NCBI GenBank assembly: GCA_023439305.1 | Contig: JAEXOO010000021.1 | Coordinates: 1-21,186 of the forward strand | Direction of reading: 5' to 3' | Length of the DNA stretch: 21,186 nucleotides | DNA from: Pseudomonadota bacterium | GTDB lineage: Bacteria > Pseudomonadota > Gammaproteobacteria > Burkholderiales > Burkholderiaceae_B | Part shown: positions 1 through 5,853 of the stretch, piece after piece | How positions within the stretch are numbered: position 1 is the first letter of the stretch | Layout of the letters: every line of letters starts with the position of its first letter | The notes under the pieces: model-generated | Seen by the model: only the letters and a program-made list of their open reading frames with translations | Told to the model about the DNA's origin: nothing | Database searches by the model: none | Translations under genes and position numbers: made by a program

Positions 1-60
1 CCGGGGGCGCCGGCCTCGCCGGGCCGCCTGGTCGATATCCGTCGCTGGAGCCCCGCATGA
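1..60 (+). CDS. leuC: 3-isopropylmalate dehydratase large subunit, C-terminal tail only (partial)
   Basis: Only the last 19 codons are visible, read in frame from base 1 to a TGA at 58-60. The tail reads GRLVDIRRWSPA, which resembles the conserved end of LeuC proteins (G-[RH]-[LF]-x-D-[IV]-R). Its stop overlaps the leuD start as ATGA, the usual arrangement for translationally coupled leuCD, whose products form one heterodimeric isomerase. The call rests mainly on this context and the short motif. The first bases are very GC-rich and could include sequence-edge error. Confidence 0.55.
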   Translation, partial: PGAPASPGRLVDIRRWSPA

Positions 61-695
61 ACACGACTTTCACCCCCGTACATTCGCGCCTGATCGCGCT
101 GGACCGCGCCAACGTGGACACCGATGCCATCTTGCCCAAGCAGTACATGACATCACTATCGCGCACCGGCTTTGGCCCGTATGCCTTCGATAACTGGCGC
201 TACGCCGACATCGGTCATCCCGGAAAACCGATAGAACAGCGCGAACCCATTTCCTCCTTCTGCCTGAACCAACCCGCTGCCCAAGGAGCGCGCATCCTGC
301 TCAGCCGTGAGAACTTCGGCTGCGGCTCCAGCCGCGAGCATGCTGTCTGGGCGCTCAAGGACCTGGGTATCGCTGTGCTGATCGCACCGTCCTTTGCCGA
401 CATCTTCCGCAACAACTGCTTCAAGAATGGCCTGCTGCCCATCCAATTGGCCACGGAACAGATCGACACACTATTCGACGCCGCTGCGCAGGCCCCTTGG
501 GAGACGTGGAGCGTAGATCTGGAAGAGGGCGTGCTGACTGGAGCAGACCTGCGGTTGCGCTTTGCCATCGAGCCCGAACGCCGTCACCGCCTGCTACGGG
601 CGCTCGATGACATCAGCATCACCGAGCAACGAATGGACCTGATACAGGCCTATGAGCAGCGACGCCGACAGCAGGAACCCTGGCTGTTCGGCTAA
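57..695 (+). CDS. leuD: 3-isopropylmalate dehydratase small subunit
   Basis: LeuD is the small (swivel) subunit of isopropylmalate isomerase. With LeuC, which carries the 4Fe-4S cluster, it converts 2-isopropylmalate to 3-isopropylmalate in cytoplasmic leucine synthesis. The 212-residue length is normal for the bacterial long type. Visible family motifs are NVDTDAILPKQYM (residues 19-31) and the substrate-loop signature NFGCGSSREHA (86-96), followed by the typical I-A-x-S-F-A-D-I-F-x-N-N-C-x-x-N-G-L-L-P segment. The ATG overlaps the stop of the upstream leuC tail by ATGA, which supports both the start and coupling. Its TAA lies 14 bases from the stop of rpoN on the opposite strand; no GC hairpin with a T-tract fits between them, so termination of the leuCD transcript must involve rpoN sequence or Rho. 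The companion leuA lies about 2.3 kb downstream, separated by two unrelated genes. Confidence 0.96.
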   Translation: MNTTFTPVHSRLIALDRANVDTDAILPKQYMTSLSRTGFGPYAFDNWRYADIGHPGKPIEQREPISSFCLNQPAAQGARILLSRENFGCGSSREHAVWALKDLGIAVLIAPSFADIFRNNCFKNGLLPIQLATEQIDTLFDAAAQAPWETWSVDLEEGVLTGADLRLRFAIEPERRHRLLRALDDISITEQRMDLIQAYEQRRRQQEPWLFG

Positions 696-709
696 AACGG
701 CGCCCGTGT

Positions 710-2095
710 TCACGCGCCCGCCGCCGCGCGCATCTTGCGCCGTGACGCCGTGGCCAGGCCTTCGGCCTCGCGATACTTGGCCACGGTGCGCCGCGCCACG
801 TTCAGGCCCTGTGCCTGCAACTGATCGGTGATCTGCTGATCGGACAAGGGATGGGCTGGGGACTCGGCCCGGATCATCTGGACAATCTGGGCCCGCACCG
901 CTGTTGCCGATGTGTCACTGCGACCATCGGCGCTGTTCAATCCCACACTGAAGAACTGCTTCAATTCCATGACGCCATGCGGGGTCTGCAAATACTTCTG
1001 GCGGGTGGCGCGGGAAATAGTGGATTCGTGCAGATCCAACTGGACTGCCAGGTCCGCCAGCTGCATGGGTCGCAGGCCCGCCGCACCCAGTGTGAAGAAG
1101 TCCTGCTGCAAGTCGACGATGGCCTGGGCCACACGCAGAATCGTCACAAAACGGCTGTTGACGCTGCGCAGCAGCCCAGTCGCCTTCTGACGTTCGACCA
1201 GAAGGGCGGGATGGGCATCGATATCGCAACCGGGCATGGCCGCCAATTGCAGGCGCGGTACGGCACGGGAGTTGAGCGCCGCCTGCCAGCGGCCGTCCAC
1301 CCGCCTGAGCAGCACATCGGGCACCACATAAGCCGATACGTTTTGCGTCCAGCCGCGTCCTGGCTTGGGATCCAGCTTCAGAATCAGGCGGTGCGCCTTT
1401 TCCACCAGATCGCCGGCGAACAAACCTGCCGTGCGTTGGCGCAATTGACTGGGGGAGGCCAGACAATCCACCAGCTCGCGCGCCAGATAGCGAGCGCAGC
1501 GCAACAGCTCCGGATTGTGCGCGGCCCCCTGCGAATGCCTGAGCTGGAGGTCCAGGCACTCGGACAGATCGCGCGCGCCCACGCCGGCCGGTTCCAGCGC
1601 CTGCACGCAAGCGAGCGCACAGCTCAATTCGTCCGACTCGACCTCCAGTTCGCGCGGCAAGCACTCCAGCACCTCGTCCAGCGAGCAGGGCAGGTACCCG
1701 TTGTCATCCAGTTCATCGATCAGCAATTGCGCCAGCGCCAGGTCGCGCGGCGCCAGCCGCAGCAGGCCCAACTGCTCACGCAAGTAAGCGCCCAGGTCCT
1801 GGGGCGCGCGCGTCTCGGGCGTCCAGTCCTCATCATCGTCGCTGCTGCGGAAGTTGGAAAAATCCAACGTTGCCCACGACTGATCGACGTCATCCCGAGT
1901 CGAGTCGGAAGACGGGTCCGCGACGTCCGCTTGCGGGTCCAGGCGCTCCAGCAGCGGGTTGTCGAGCAAGGCCTGGGCCAATTCCTGCTCCAGTTCCGCT
2001 CCCGACAGCTGCAGCACTTTAATAGACTGTTGCAATTGCGGCGTCAAAGCCAGCGTCTGCTGCTGGCGCAAATCTAGTGACTGACGCGTAAGCAT
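710..2095 (-). CDS. rpoN: RNA polymerase sigma-54 factor
   Basis: Sigma-54 directs RNA polymerase to -24/-12 promoters and needs AAA+ enhancer-binding activators. From the ATG at 2095 the protein is 461 residues, slightly short for the family (E. coli has 477). The N-terminal activator-interacting region is classic: Gln/Leu-rich, with LTPQLQQSIKVLQL at residues 17-30 and DNPLLE at 45-50. An acidic linker (about 54-95, with SSDDDED) follows, then the core-binding domain (about 98-290, with LDPKPGRG at 241-248). The DNA-binding domain has a helix-turn-helix near 343-365 (LDLHESTISRAT) and the RpoN box ARRTVAKYRE at 434-443. An upstream in-frame extension to 2254 exists but lies inside the divergent gene and precedes the conserved N-terminus, so it was rejected. 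The usual lptB-rpoN-hpf neighbourhood is absent: rpoN is convergent with leuD and divergent from a membrane-protein gene. Confidence 0.95.
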   Translation of the reverse strand: MLTRQSLDLRQQQTLALTPQLQQSIKVLQLSGAELEQELAQALLDNPLLERLDPQADVADPSSDSTRDDVDQSWATLDFSNFRSSDDDEDWTPETRAPQDLGAYLREQLGLLRLAPRDLALAQLLIDELDDNGYLPCSLDEVLECLPRELEVESDELSCALACVQALEPAGVGARDLSECLDLQLRHSQGAAHNPELLRCARYLARELVDCLASPSQLRQRTAGLFAGDLVEKAHRLILKLDPKPGRGWTQNVSAYVVPDVLLRRVDGRWQAALNSRAVPRLQLAAMPGCDIDAHPALLVERQKATGLLRSVNSRFVTILRVAQAIVDLQQDFFTLGAAGLRPMQLADLAVQLDLHESTISRATRQKYLQTPHGVMELKQFFSVGLNSADGRSDTSATAVRAQIVQMIRAESPAHPLSDQQITDQLQAQGLNVARRTVAKYREAEGLATASRRKMRAAAGA

Positions 2096-2111
2096 AGGTA
2101 CAATCATTTCC

Positions 2112-2666
2112 ATGAAAACCGACAACGCCCAGATCCCCACTCCGAGTGACAGCCAGACCCTGCGCAACACTCTGTTCAAGCTCTGCGCCACGGCCACCAT
2201 CGTTTGCGCCGTGATCATCGTCGCCGTCGTCATCATCTGGTGGGACCTGCTCAACCGTCTGATCAGCTTCGGGCGAGGCCTGGACTATTCCGGCCTGCAG
2301 GCCCTGAGCATCCAGAACCTGGCTCTGATCAAGCAGTACAACCCCTTCTTCTGGTGGACGGTGGTTGGCATCATCTCCCTTATTATTGCCTATCTTTTAC
2401 ACGGCTTCGTACAAGCCGTCATGCGGCGCAATCGACAACGCATCGTGGACGAGTCCACCATTGCCCATCTGGCCCGCAACCTGAGCCGTCCCGCACGCGA
2501 CGTCATCCTGTGGGCCTGGCCCGATCAGCGCAATCCCCTGACTGTCGGCGATTTGCAACGGGCCCACGGTGAAATGCGTTCAGGCCGCTATTCCAAGATG
2601 CAACTGGCGCAGCAGCAGAATCTGCTGTTGCAGACCGATTACGAGCGCACGGAGCCCCAAGCCTGA
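2112..2666 (+). CDS. Two-helix inner-membrane protein of unknown function
   Basis: I do not recognise a family. The 184-residue protein has a short polar N-terminus and two hydrophobic segments: about residues 24-45 (rich in V, I and A, ending in WWDLL) and about 79-102 (FFWWTVVGIISLIIAYLLHGF). A basic stretch follows (MRRNRQR, 104-110), then a soluble tail of about 75 residues. By the positive-inside rule the basic stretch and C-terminal tail are cytoplasmic, so the N-terminus is probably cytoplasmic as well. The start is the only in-frame ATG before the first helix. The Shine-Dalgarno is poor (AGG 12 bases upstream). The gene diverges from rpoN with only 16 bases between the two start codons. 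The leu leader begins 40 bases after its stop. It is likely a lineage-restricted membrane protein; the coding call is firm, the function open. Confidence 0.8.
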   Translation: MKTDNAQIPTPSDSQTLRNTLFKLCATATIVCAVIIVAVVIIWWDLLNRLISFGRGLDYSGLQALSIQNLALIKQYNPFFWWTVVGIISLIIAYLLHGFVQAVMRRNRQRIVDESTIAHLARNLSRPARDVILWAWPDQRNPLTVGDLQRAHGEMRSGRYSKMQLAQQQNLLLQTDYERTEPQA

Positions 2667-2705
2667 AGCTTGCTTTCACGCCTTTTTTGTGTTTGACTAA
2701 CGGAC

Positions 2706-2855
2706 ATGGACCACGCACGCACTTCCTTCATCGCATCCCAGGGCTTCAGCCGCGCCGCTGAACCGACCCTGCATGCCGTGCGTACCGGCCGCCGCGTGGC
2801 CGCCTCGTCCCGCCTGATTTCCCTGCTACTACTAGCGTCCGGTTGCCGGACCTAG
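2706..2855 (+). CDS. Candidate leucine-rich leader peptide of the leuA attenuator
   Basis: A 49-codon ORF runs from ATG 2706 to TAG 2853-2855 in the 320-base gap before leuA. Its end reads LISLLLLASGCRT: Leu codons are CTG (2814-2816), then CTG-CTA-CTA-CTA in tandem (2823-2834). CTA looks scarce in the neighbouring genes, which suits a charge-sensing stall site. Directly after the Leu run, its last codons form a perfect hairpin (2837-2851). A leader peptide rich in the end-product amino acid, placed before the first enzyme of the pathway, is the classic attenuation design known for leu operons of other proteobacteria. The weak points are a long ORF for a leader, a poor Shine-Dalgarno (CGGA close to the ATG), and possible shorter starts at GTG 2778 or 2796. 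The sequence shows the Leu run and hairpin; the regulatory role is inferred. Confidence 0.65.
   Translation: MDHARTSFIASQGFSRAAEPTLHAVRTGRRVAASSRLISLLLLASGCRT
2837..2851 (+). promoter_or_regulatory. Pause-type hairpin at the end of the leuA leader peptide
   Basis: GTCCGG-TTG-CCGGAC is a perfect 6-bp stem with a 3-base loop. It lies two bases after the last CTA leucine codon and just before the leader stop. A ribosome stalled on the CTA run would cover and melt it, whereas it could form if translation proceeds. The 3' arm can also pair in part with GTCC at 2857-2860. Confidence 0.6.
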
Positions 2856-2861
2856 TGTCCC

Positions 2862-2972
2862 GTGGCAGTTCGGCAGCCAATATTCAGCCACATCTACGTC
2901 ATTTGCGCCGCCACCGGCCTACGTAATCGCTGAATCGCTGGTGACGGCAAGAAGTAAAAAACACTTTTTGTC
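2862..2972 (+). promoter_or_regulatory. Mutually exclusive RNA hairpins between leader peptide and leuA start
   Basis: Several pairings in this stretch cannot coexist. GTGGC at 2862-2866 can pair with GCCAC at 2887-2891 or at 2910-2914. TACGT (2895-2899) can pair with ACGTA (2921-2925). GCCGCCACC (2907-2915) pairs with GGTGACGGC (2940-2948) with one mismatch. GGCAAGAAGT (2946-2955) pairs with ACTTTTTGTC (2963-2972) over 10 bp including two G-U pairs, ending three bases before the leuA Shine-Dalgarno region (ACAGG, 2975-2979). The last two stems share bases 2946-2948. Competing folds fit an attenuator, but no textbook GC stem followed directly by a T-tract was found, so whether control acts on transcription or translation is unresolved. 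An exact tandem repeat of AATCGCTG is at 2925-2940. Confidence 0.4.
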
Positions 2973-2986
2973 CGACAGGTATCCCC

Positions 2987-4687
2987 ATGGCAATGCTGAA
3001 AAACCCCTCTCAGAAGTATCGTCCGTTCGTCGCGTTCGATCGCGATTTCTCGGAACGCACCTGGCCGTCCAAGCGCATCACCCAGGCGCCGATCTGGATG
3101 AGTACAGACCTGCGCGACGGCAACCAGTCCTTGATCGAACCCATGAGCGTGGCCCGCAAGCTGCGCTTCTTCGAGCAACTGGTCAAGATCGGTTTCAAGG
3201 AAATCGAGGTCGGTTTTCCATCGGCATCGCAGACCGACTTCGATTTCGTTCGCAAGCTGATCGACGAAAAGCGCATTCCTGACGACGTCACCATCATCGT
3301 GCTGACCCAGTCCCGCGAAGACTTGATCAAACGCACCGTGGAAGCGGCCGCCGGCGCCAAGCAGGCCATCGTCCACCTGTACAACGCCTGCGCTCCGGCC
3401 TTTCGCAAGATTGTCTTCAACTTGAGCAAGGACGAGATCAAGAACATCGCGTTGACCGGCACGCGCCTGGTCAAGCAGGAAGTGGCCAAGCACCCCCAGA
3501 CCTCCTGGCGCTACGAATATTCGCCCGAGGTCTTCAGCACCACGGAACCCGAGTTCGCGTTGGACGTATGCAACGCCGTGGTTCAGGCCTGGGAGCCGAC
3601 CGCCGACAAGCCCGTCATCCTGAACCTGCCCGCCACCATCGAGGCCACCACGCCCAATATGTACGCGGACCAGATCGAGTGGATGCACAACAATCTGCAG
3701 CAGCGCGACCGCATCGTGCTGTCCGTACACCCGCATAACGACCGCGGCACTGCCGTCGCCGCCGCCGAGTTGGCCGTCATGGCCGGCGCGGACCGCATCG
3801 AAGGTTGTCTGTTCGGTAGCGGCGAGCGTACCGGCAACGTCTGCCTGGTCACTCTGGCCTTGAACCTCTACACCCAGGGCGTGAACCCCGAGCTGGACTT
3901 CTCGGACATCGATGAAGTGCGCCGCACGGCCGAGTACTGCAACCAGCTGCCTGTGCACCCGCGCCACCCTTACGCCGGCGACCTGGTCTTCACCGCCTTC
4001 TCCGGCTCGCACCAGGACGCCATCAAGAAGGGCTTTGCTCAGCAAAAATCCGACGAACTCTGGGAAGTGCCCTACCTGCCTATCGACCCGGCCGACCTGG
4101 GCCGCAGCTACGACGCCGTGATCCGCGTCAACAGCCAATCGGGCAAGGGCGGCGTGTCCTACCTGCTGGAGCAGGAGCATGGCCTGGTGCTGCCGCGCCG
4201 CATGCAGATCGAGTTCAGCCGCGCCATTCAGCGCGTGACCGACTCCACCGGCAAGGAAGTCACGCCGGCGGATGTCTACGGCATCTTCGAGTCCGAATAC
4301 CTGAACTGCAAGAAGCACTGGAAGCTGTTGAGCCATCGCATCGTCAGCCAGCCGCACGCCGACAGCGGCCAGCAATTCACCATTGAAGTGGACATCGAAC
4401 AGGACGGCAAGACGCGCAGCCTGAGCGGTTCGGGCGAAGGCGCGATCTCGGCCTTCGTGAACGCACTGGACCTGTCCATCAAGATCATGGACTACAACGA
4501 GCATGCCATTGGCTCGGGCGCCGAAACCCGCGCCGCCTCCTTTGTTGAAATGCGCGTAGGCGACCATCCTTCGGGCTTCGGCGTCGGCATCCACCCAGAC
4601 ATCGTGACGGCCTCTTTCCTGGCCATCCTGAGCGCCGTGAACCGCAACATCATCGCCCAGGCCGAACAAGAAACCGCCACGGCCTGA
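2987..4687 (+). CDS. leuA: 2-isopropylmalate synthase, long type
   Basis: LeuA catalyses the first committed step of leucine synthesis: acetyl-CoA plus 2-ketoisovalerate gives 2-isopropylmalate. It is normally feedback-inhibited by leucine. The 566-residue protein begins with the N-terminal segment typical of the long (type 2) family. The TIM-barrel catalytic domain carries the DRE-type motif DLRDGNQS (41-48), the metal ligands in HPHNDRG (248-254), and GSGERTGN (277-284). A linker follows, then the C-terminal leucine-binding regulatory domain (about 430-566). The ATG at 2987 has ACAGG 7 bases upstream; a second ATG two codons later is possible. The leader upstream suggests leucine-dependent attenuation, and an intrinsic terminator follows at 4797-4819, so leuA appears to be a single-gene unit apart from leuCD. 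Confidence 0.97.
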   Translation: MAMLKNPSQKYRPFVAFDRDFSERTWPSKRITQAPIWMSTDLRDGNQSLIEPMSVARKLRFFEQLVKIGFKEIEVGFPSASQTDFDFVRKLIDEKRIPDDVTIIVLTQSREDLIKRTVEAAAGAKQAIVHLYNACAPAFRKIVFNLSKDEIKNIALTGTRLVKQEVAKHPQTSWRYEYSPEVFSTTEPEFALDVCNAVVQAWEPTADKPVILNLPATIEATTPNMYADQIEWMHNNLQQRDRIVLSVHPHNDRGTAVAAAELAVMAGADRIEGCLFGSGERTGNVCLVTLALNLYTQGVNPELDFSDIDEVRRTAEYCNQLPVHPRHPYAGDLVFTAFSGSHQDAIKKGFAQQKSDELWEVPYLPIDPADLGRSYDAVIRVNSQSGKGGVSYLLEQEHGLVLPRRMQIEFSRAIQRVTDSTGKEVTPADVYGIFESEYLNCKKHWKLLSHRIVSQPHADSGQQFTIEVDIEQDGKTRSLSGSGEGAISAFVNALDLSIKIMDYNEHAIGSGAETRAASFVEMRVGDHPSGFGVGIHPDIVTASFLAILSAVNRNIIAQAEQETATA

Positions 4688-4696
4688 TCCTTTTTA

Positions 4697-4729
4697 CGGA
4701 TGGTCGGCGGCGATCCCGCCCGCCATCCG
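4697..4729 (+). other. Long hairpin just after leuA
   Basis: Bases 4697-4710 pair with 4716-4729: CGGATGG pairs with CCATCCG and GGCGG with CCGCC, joined by one G-U and one C-C mismatch, around a 5-base loop. This gives a 14-position stem starting 9 bases after the leuA stop. No T-tract follows on the plus strand. It may protect the mRNA 3' end or act with the terminator at 4797-4819. Confidence 0.5.
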
Positions 4730-4796
4730 GCACGGCCCACCCCTGCCGCGCCCAAGACCTTGTTTCGCCGCCCGCTGACCCGCCCGGCCGCACCCT

Positions 4797-4819
4797 ACCC
4801 GCCCACGAGGCGGGTTTTT
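4797..4819 (+). terminator. Intrinsic terminator of leuA
   Basis: The stem CCCGCC (4798-4803) and GGCGGG (4809-4814) encloses loop CACGA, is extended by one A-T pair, and is followed immediately by TTTTT (4815-4819). This is a textbook Rho-independent terminator. Confidence 0.85.
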
Positions 4820-5002
4820 CATGCCTGCAGCCTGAAGGCCACAACGCTCGTCACTGTCATGCGGCTGTAGCGCCGGCCCCACCTATGTCTGGCAGCAATT
4901 TGAACAAGGGTCGGCAGGGATGGAGATGGGCATGGCGACACTGGCCATCGCCATGGAGCTGGCATTGATGCTGGGGGGATCGAAACTGCAGCGGGCCCGC
5001 AC
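4820..5002. other. Intergenic stretch without a convincing gene
   Basis: Together with the hairpin and terminator at 4697-4819 this completes a gap of about 315 bases between leuA and the next gene. The only coding candidate is a 28-codon plus-strand ORF at 4920-5006 (starting MEMGMATLAIAMEL) with no proper Shine-Dalgarno, not called. No repeat, tRNA or operator was recognised. Confidence 0.5.
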
Positions 5003-5323
5003 TTAGAACGTGACGGCCAGCCCCGGCAAATCCACCGTGATGCGCGAGGACTGCAAAGCCTGGGCGCAATGGCGGGCAAACTCTTGCGCGCGCTCCGGAT
5101 CCTGAGACAGTACACCATGGCCCAGAGCATCGGCGACGCCCATGATTTTATCCAGCAGCAAAACCTTGCCGCTGGGACGCAAGGGCTCGCAGCCCAGACG
5201 CTCCCAGGTCTGGTCCAGCCAATCCCGCGATGCGGCGCCCAGCGCCGCATCGTCGGACGGCACAGAGGCGATCAGCTCCAATTGCTGGCGTGGACTGAAA
5301 ATCACAAGTACGACGGCGCGCAT
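5003..5323 (-). CDS. Small conserved-looking protein of unknown function
   Basis: I do not recognise this 106-residue protein. It starts MRAVVLVIFSPRQQLELIAS, so a short hydrophobic beta-like strand is followed by polar sequence. It includes DWLDQTWERLGCEPL and KVLLLDKIMGVADALGHGVL and ends in LPGLAVTF. No signal peptide or transmembrane helix is evident, so it is probably cytoplasmic. The ATG at 5323 is supported by a strong Shine-Dalgarno (GGAGG, 6-base spacer); an in-frame ATG 15 bases upstream (5338) is less likely. It lies downstream of the DUF1840 gene on the same strand, but a terminator-like hairpin and a possible promoter separate them, so it may be transcribed alone. Reading frame, start signal and codon pattern support a real gene; no function is proposed. 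Confidence 0.7.
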   Translation of the reverse strand: MRAVVLVIFSPRQQLELIASVPSDDAALGAASRDWLDQTWERLGCEPLRPSGKVLLLDKIMGVADALGHGVLSQDPERAQEFARHCAQALQSSRITVDLPGLAVTF

Positions 5324-5338
5324 ACAAGGCCTCCGCAA

Positions 5339-5367
5339 AAAATAGGACGTTGATGCAGCTTAAGCAA
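5339..5367 (-). promoter_or_regulatory. Possible sigma-70 promoter of the 106-residue gene
   Basis: On the minus strand TTGCTT (5367-5362) and TATTTT (5344-5339) are separated by exactly 17 bases, and lie just downstream of the terminator hairpin of the preceding gene and upstream of the GGAGG ribosome site. The -35 match is only partial, so this is a weak call. Confidence 0.3.
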
Positions 5368-5396
5368 AGACGGCCTGCCCGAATGTCGGCAGGCCG
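5362..5396 (-). terminator. Terminator-like hairpin after the DUF1840 gene
   Basis: A perfect 9-bp stem is formed by CGGCCTGCC (5371-5379) and GGCAGGCCG (5388-5396) with an 8-base loop. Read on the minus strand it starts 13 bases after the DUF1840 stop and is followed by TCTTTGCTT, a broken T-tract. Probably a Rho-independent terminator of moderate strength. Confidence 0.55.
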
Positions 5397-5408
5397 ACAA
5401 TCGGTCCT

Positions 5409-5756
5409 TTACCAGGAACGGTCTGCCGGCTCCCACATCACCGTGTCGCCGCTCTTGTTCGCCTGGCGCAGCATGTCCAGCAACGGAAAAGCGCGCTGCT
5501 TGAAGCTGACGGCTTGAGAAATGGGATGCTCGAGTTCGTGATCTTCGTCTTCGCGCGGCGATTTTTCGTTTTCCCGGTCCTGACCTACGGCGCGCTCAAT
5601 GCCCTGGATGGCGCCCGGCAACTGTTCGGCCGTGAATACGCCGCGCTCGGGCAAACCATCGGGATAGGAACGTCCCGCTGCCCGGAGAATAGGCATGGCA
5701 TGTTCAGCAAACATCAGGACATCGGCCGCGGCCTTGCTTTTGAATACGACTAGCAT
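5409..5756 (-). CDS. DUF1840 domain protein
   Basis: A 115-residue protein recognised as DUF1840, a small family of unknown function found mainly in betaproteobacteria. The N-terminus MLVVFKSKAAADVLMFAEHA and the segment ERGVFTAEQLPGAIQGIERAV (residues 37-57) are family-like. A charged, variable linker (about 60-77, RENEKSPREDEDHELE) leads to a second conserved part, SFKQRAFPLLDMLRQANKSGDTVMWE (84-109). No signal peptide or membrane segment is seen. The ATG at 5756 has AGGAGA upstream, and the much longer upstream extension in this frame enters the divergent RHS gene, so it was rejected. The gene diverges from the RHS-DUF2235 gene (97 bases between starts). The family is widespread without RHS neighbours, so a link between the two is unlikely. 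Confidence 0.85.
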   Translation of the reverse strand: MLVVFKSKAAADVLMFAEHAMPILRAAGRSYPDGLPERGVFTAEQLPGAIQGIERAVGQDRENEKSPREDEDHELEHPISQAVSFKQRAFPLLDMLRQANKSGDTVMWEPADRSW

Positions 5757-5853
5757 ACGGTTTCTCCTTATGGATCTTTGTGCTCCCCAGGCTGTTTTCG
5801 GGATGCACACACCAGCAAGATAGCAGGGATTGCCTTCTTGTGGAGAGTCCGGA

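Noticed and set aside
851..2077. 408-codon plus-strand open frame opposite rpoN
   Set aside because: Arg/Gln/Leu-rich shadow without domains; rpoN has all its family motifs on the other strand.
2096..2254. 53-residue N-terminal extension of RpoN
   Set aside because: The conserved sigma-54 N-terminus begins at the ATG at 2095; the extension overlaps the divergent membrane-protein gene and has no family similarity.
2667..2700. Intrinsic terminator after the two-helix membrane gene
   Set aside because: CAAGC/GCTTG is a 5-bp weak stem and the T6 run lies about 10 bases away; not a convincing terminator.
2894..4669. 591-codon open frame antisense to leuA
   Set aside because: It lies wholly opposite a convincing leuA, reads as Gly/Ala/Val/Asp/Leu-rich low-information sequence, and is the usual mirror frame of a GC-rich gene.
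4920..5006. 28-codon ORF MEMGMATLAIAMELALMLGG...
   Set aside because: Hydrophobic and Met-rich, so superficially like a small membrane peptide, but it has no spaced Shine-Dalgarno, runs into the 3' end of the reverse-strand gene, and fits chance.
5409..5756. DUF1840 protein as immunity partner of the RHS toxin
   Set aside because: It is divergent, not downstream, and belongs to a family found widely without RHS neighbours; no signal peptide to reach a periplasmic toxin.
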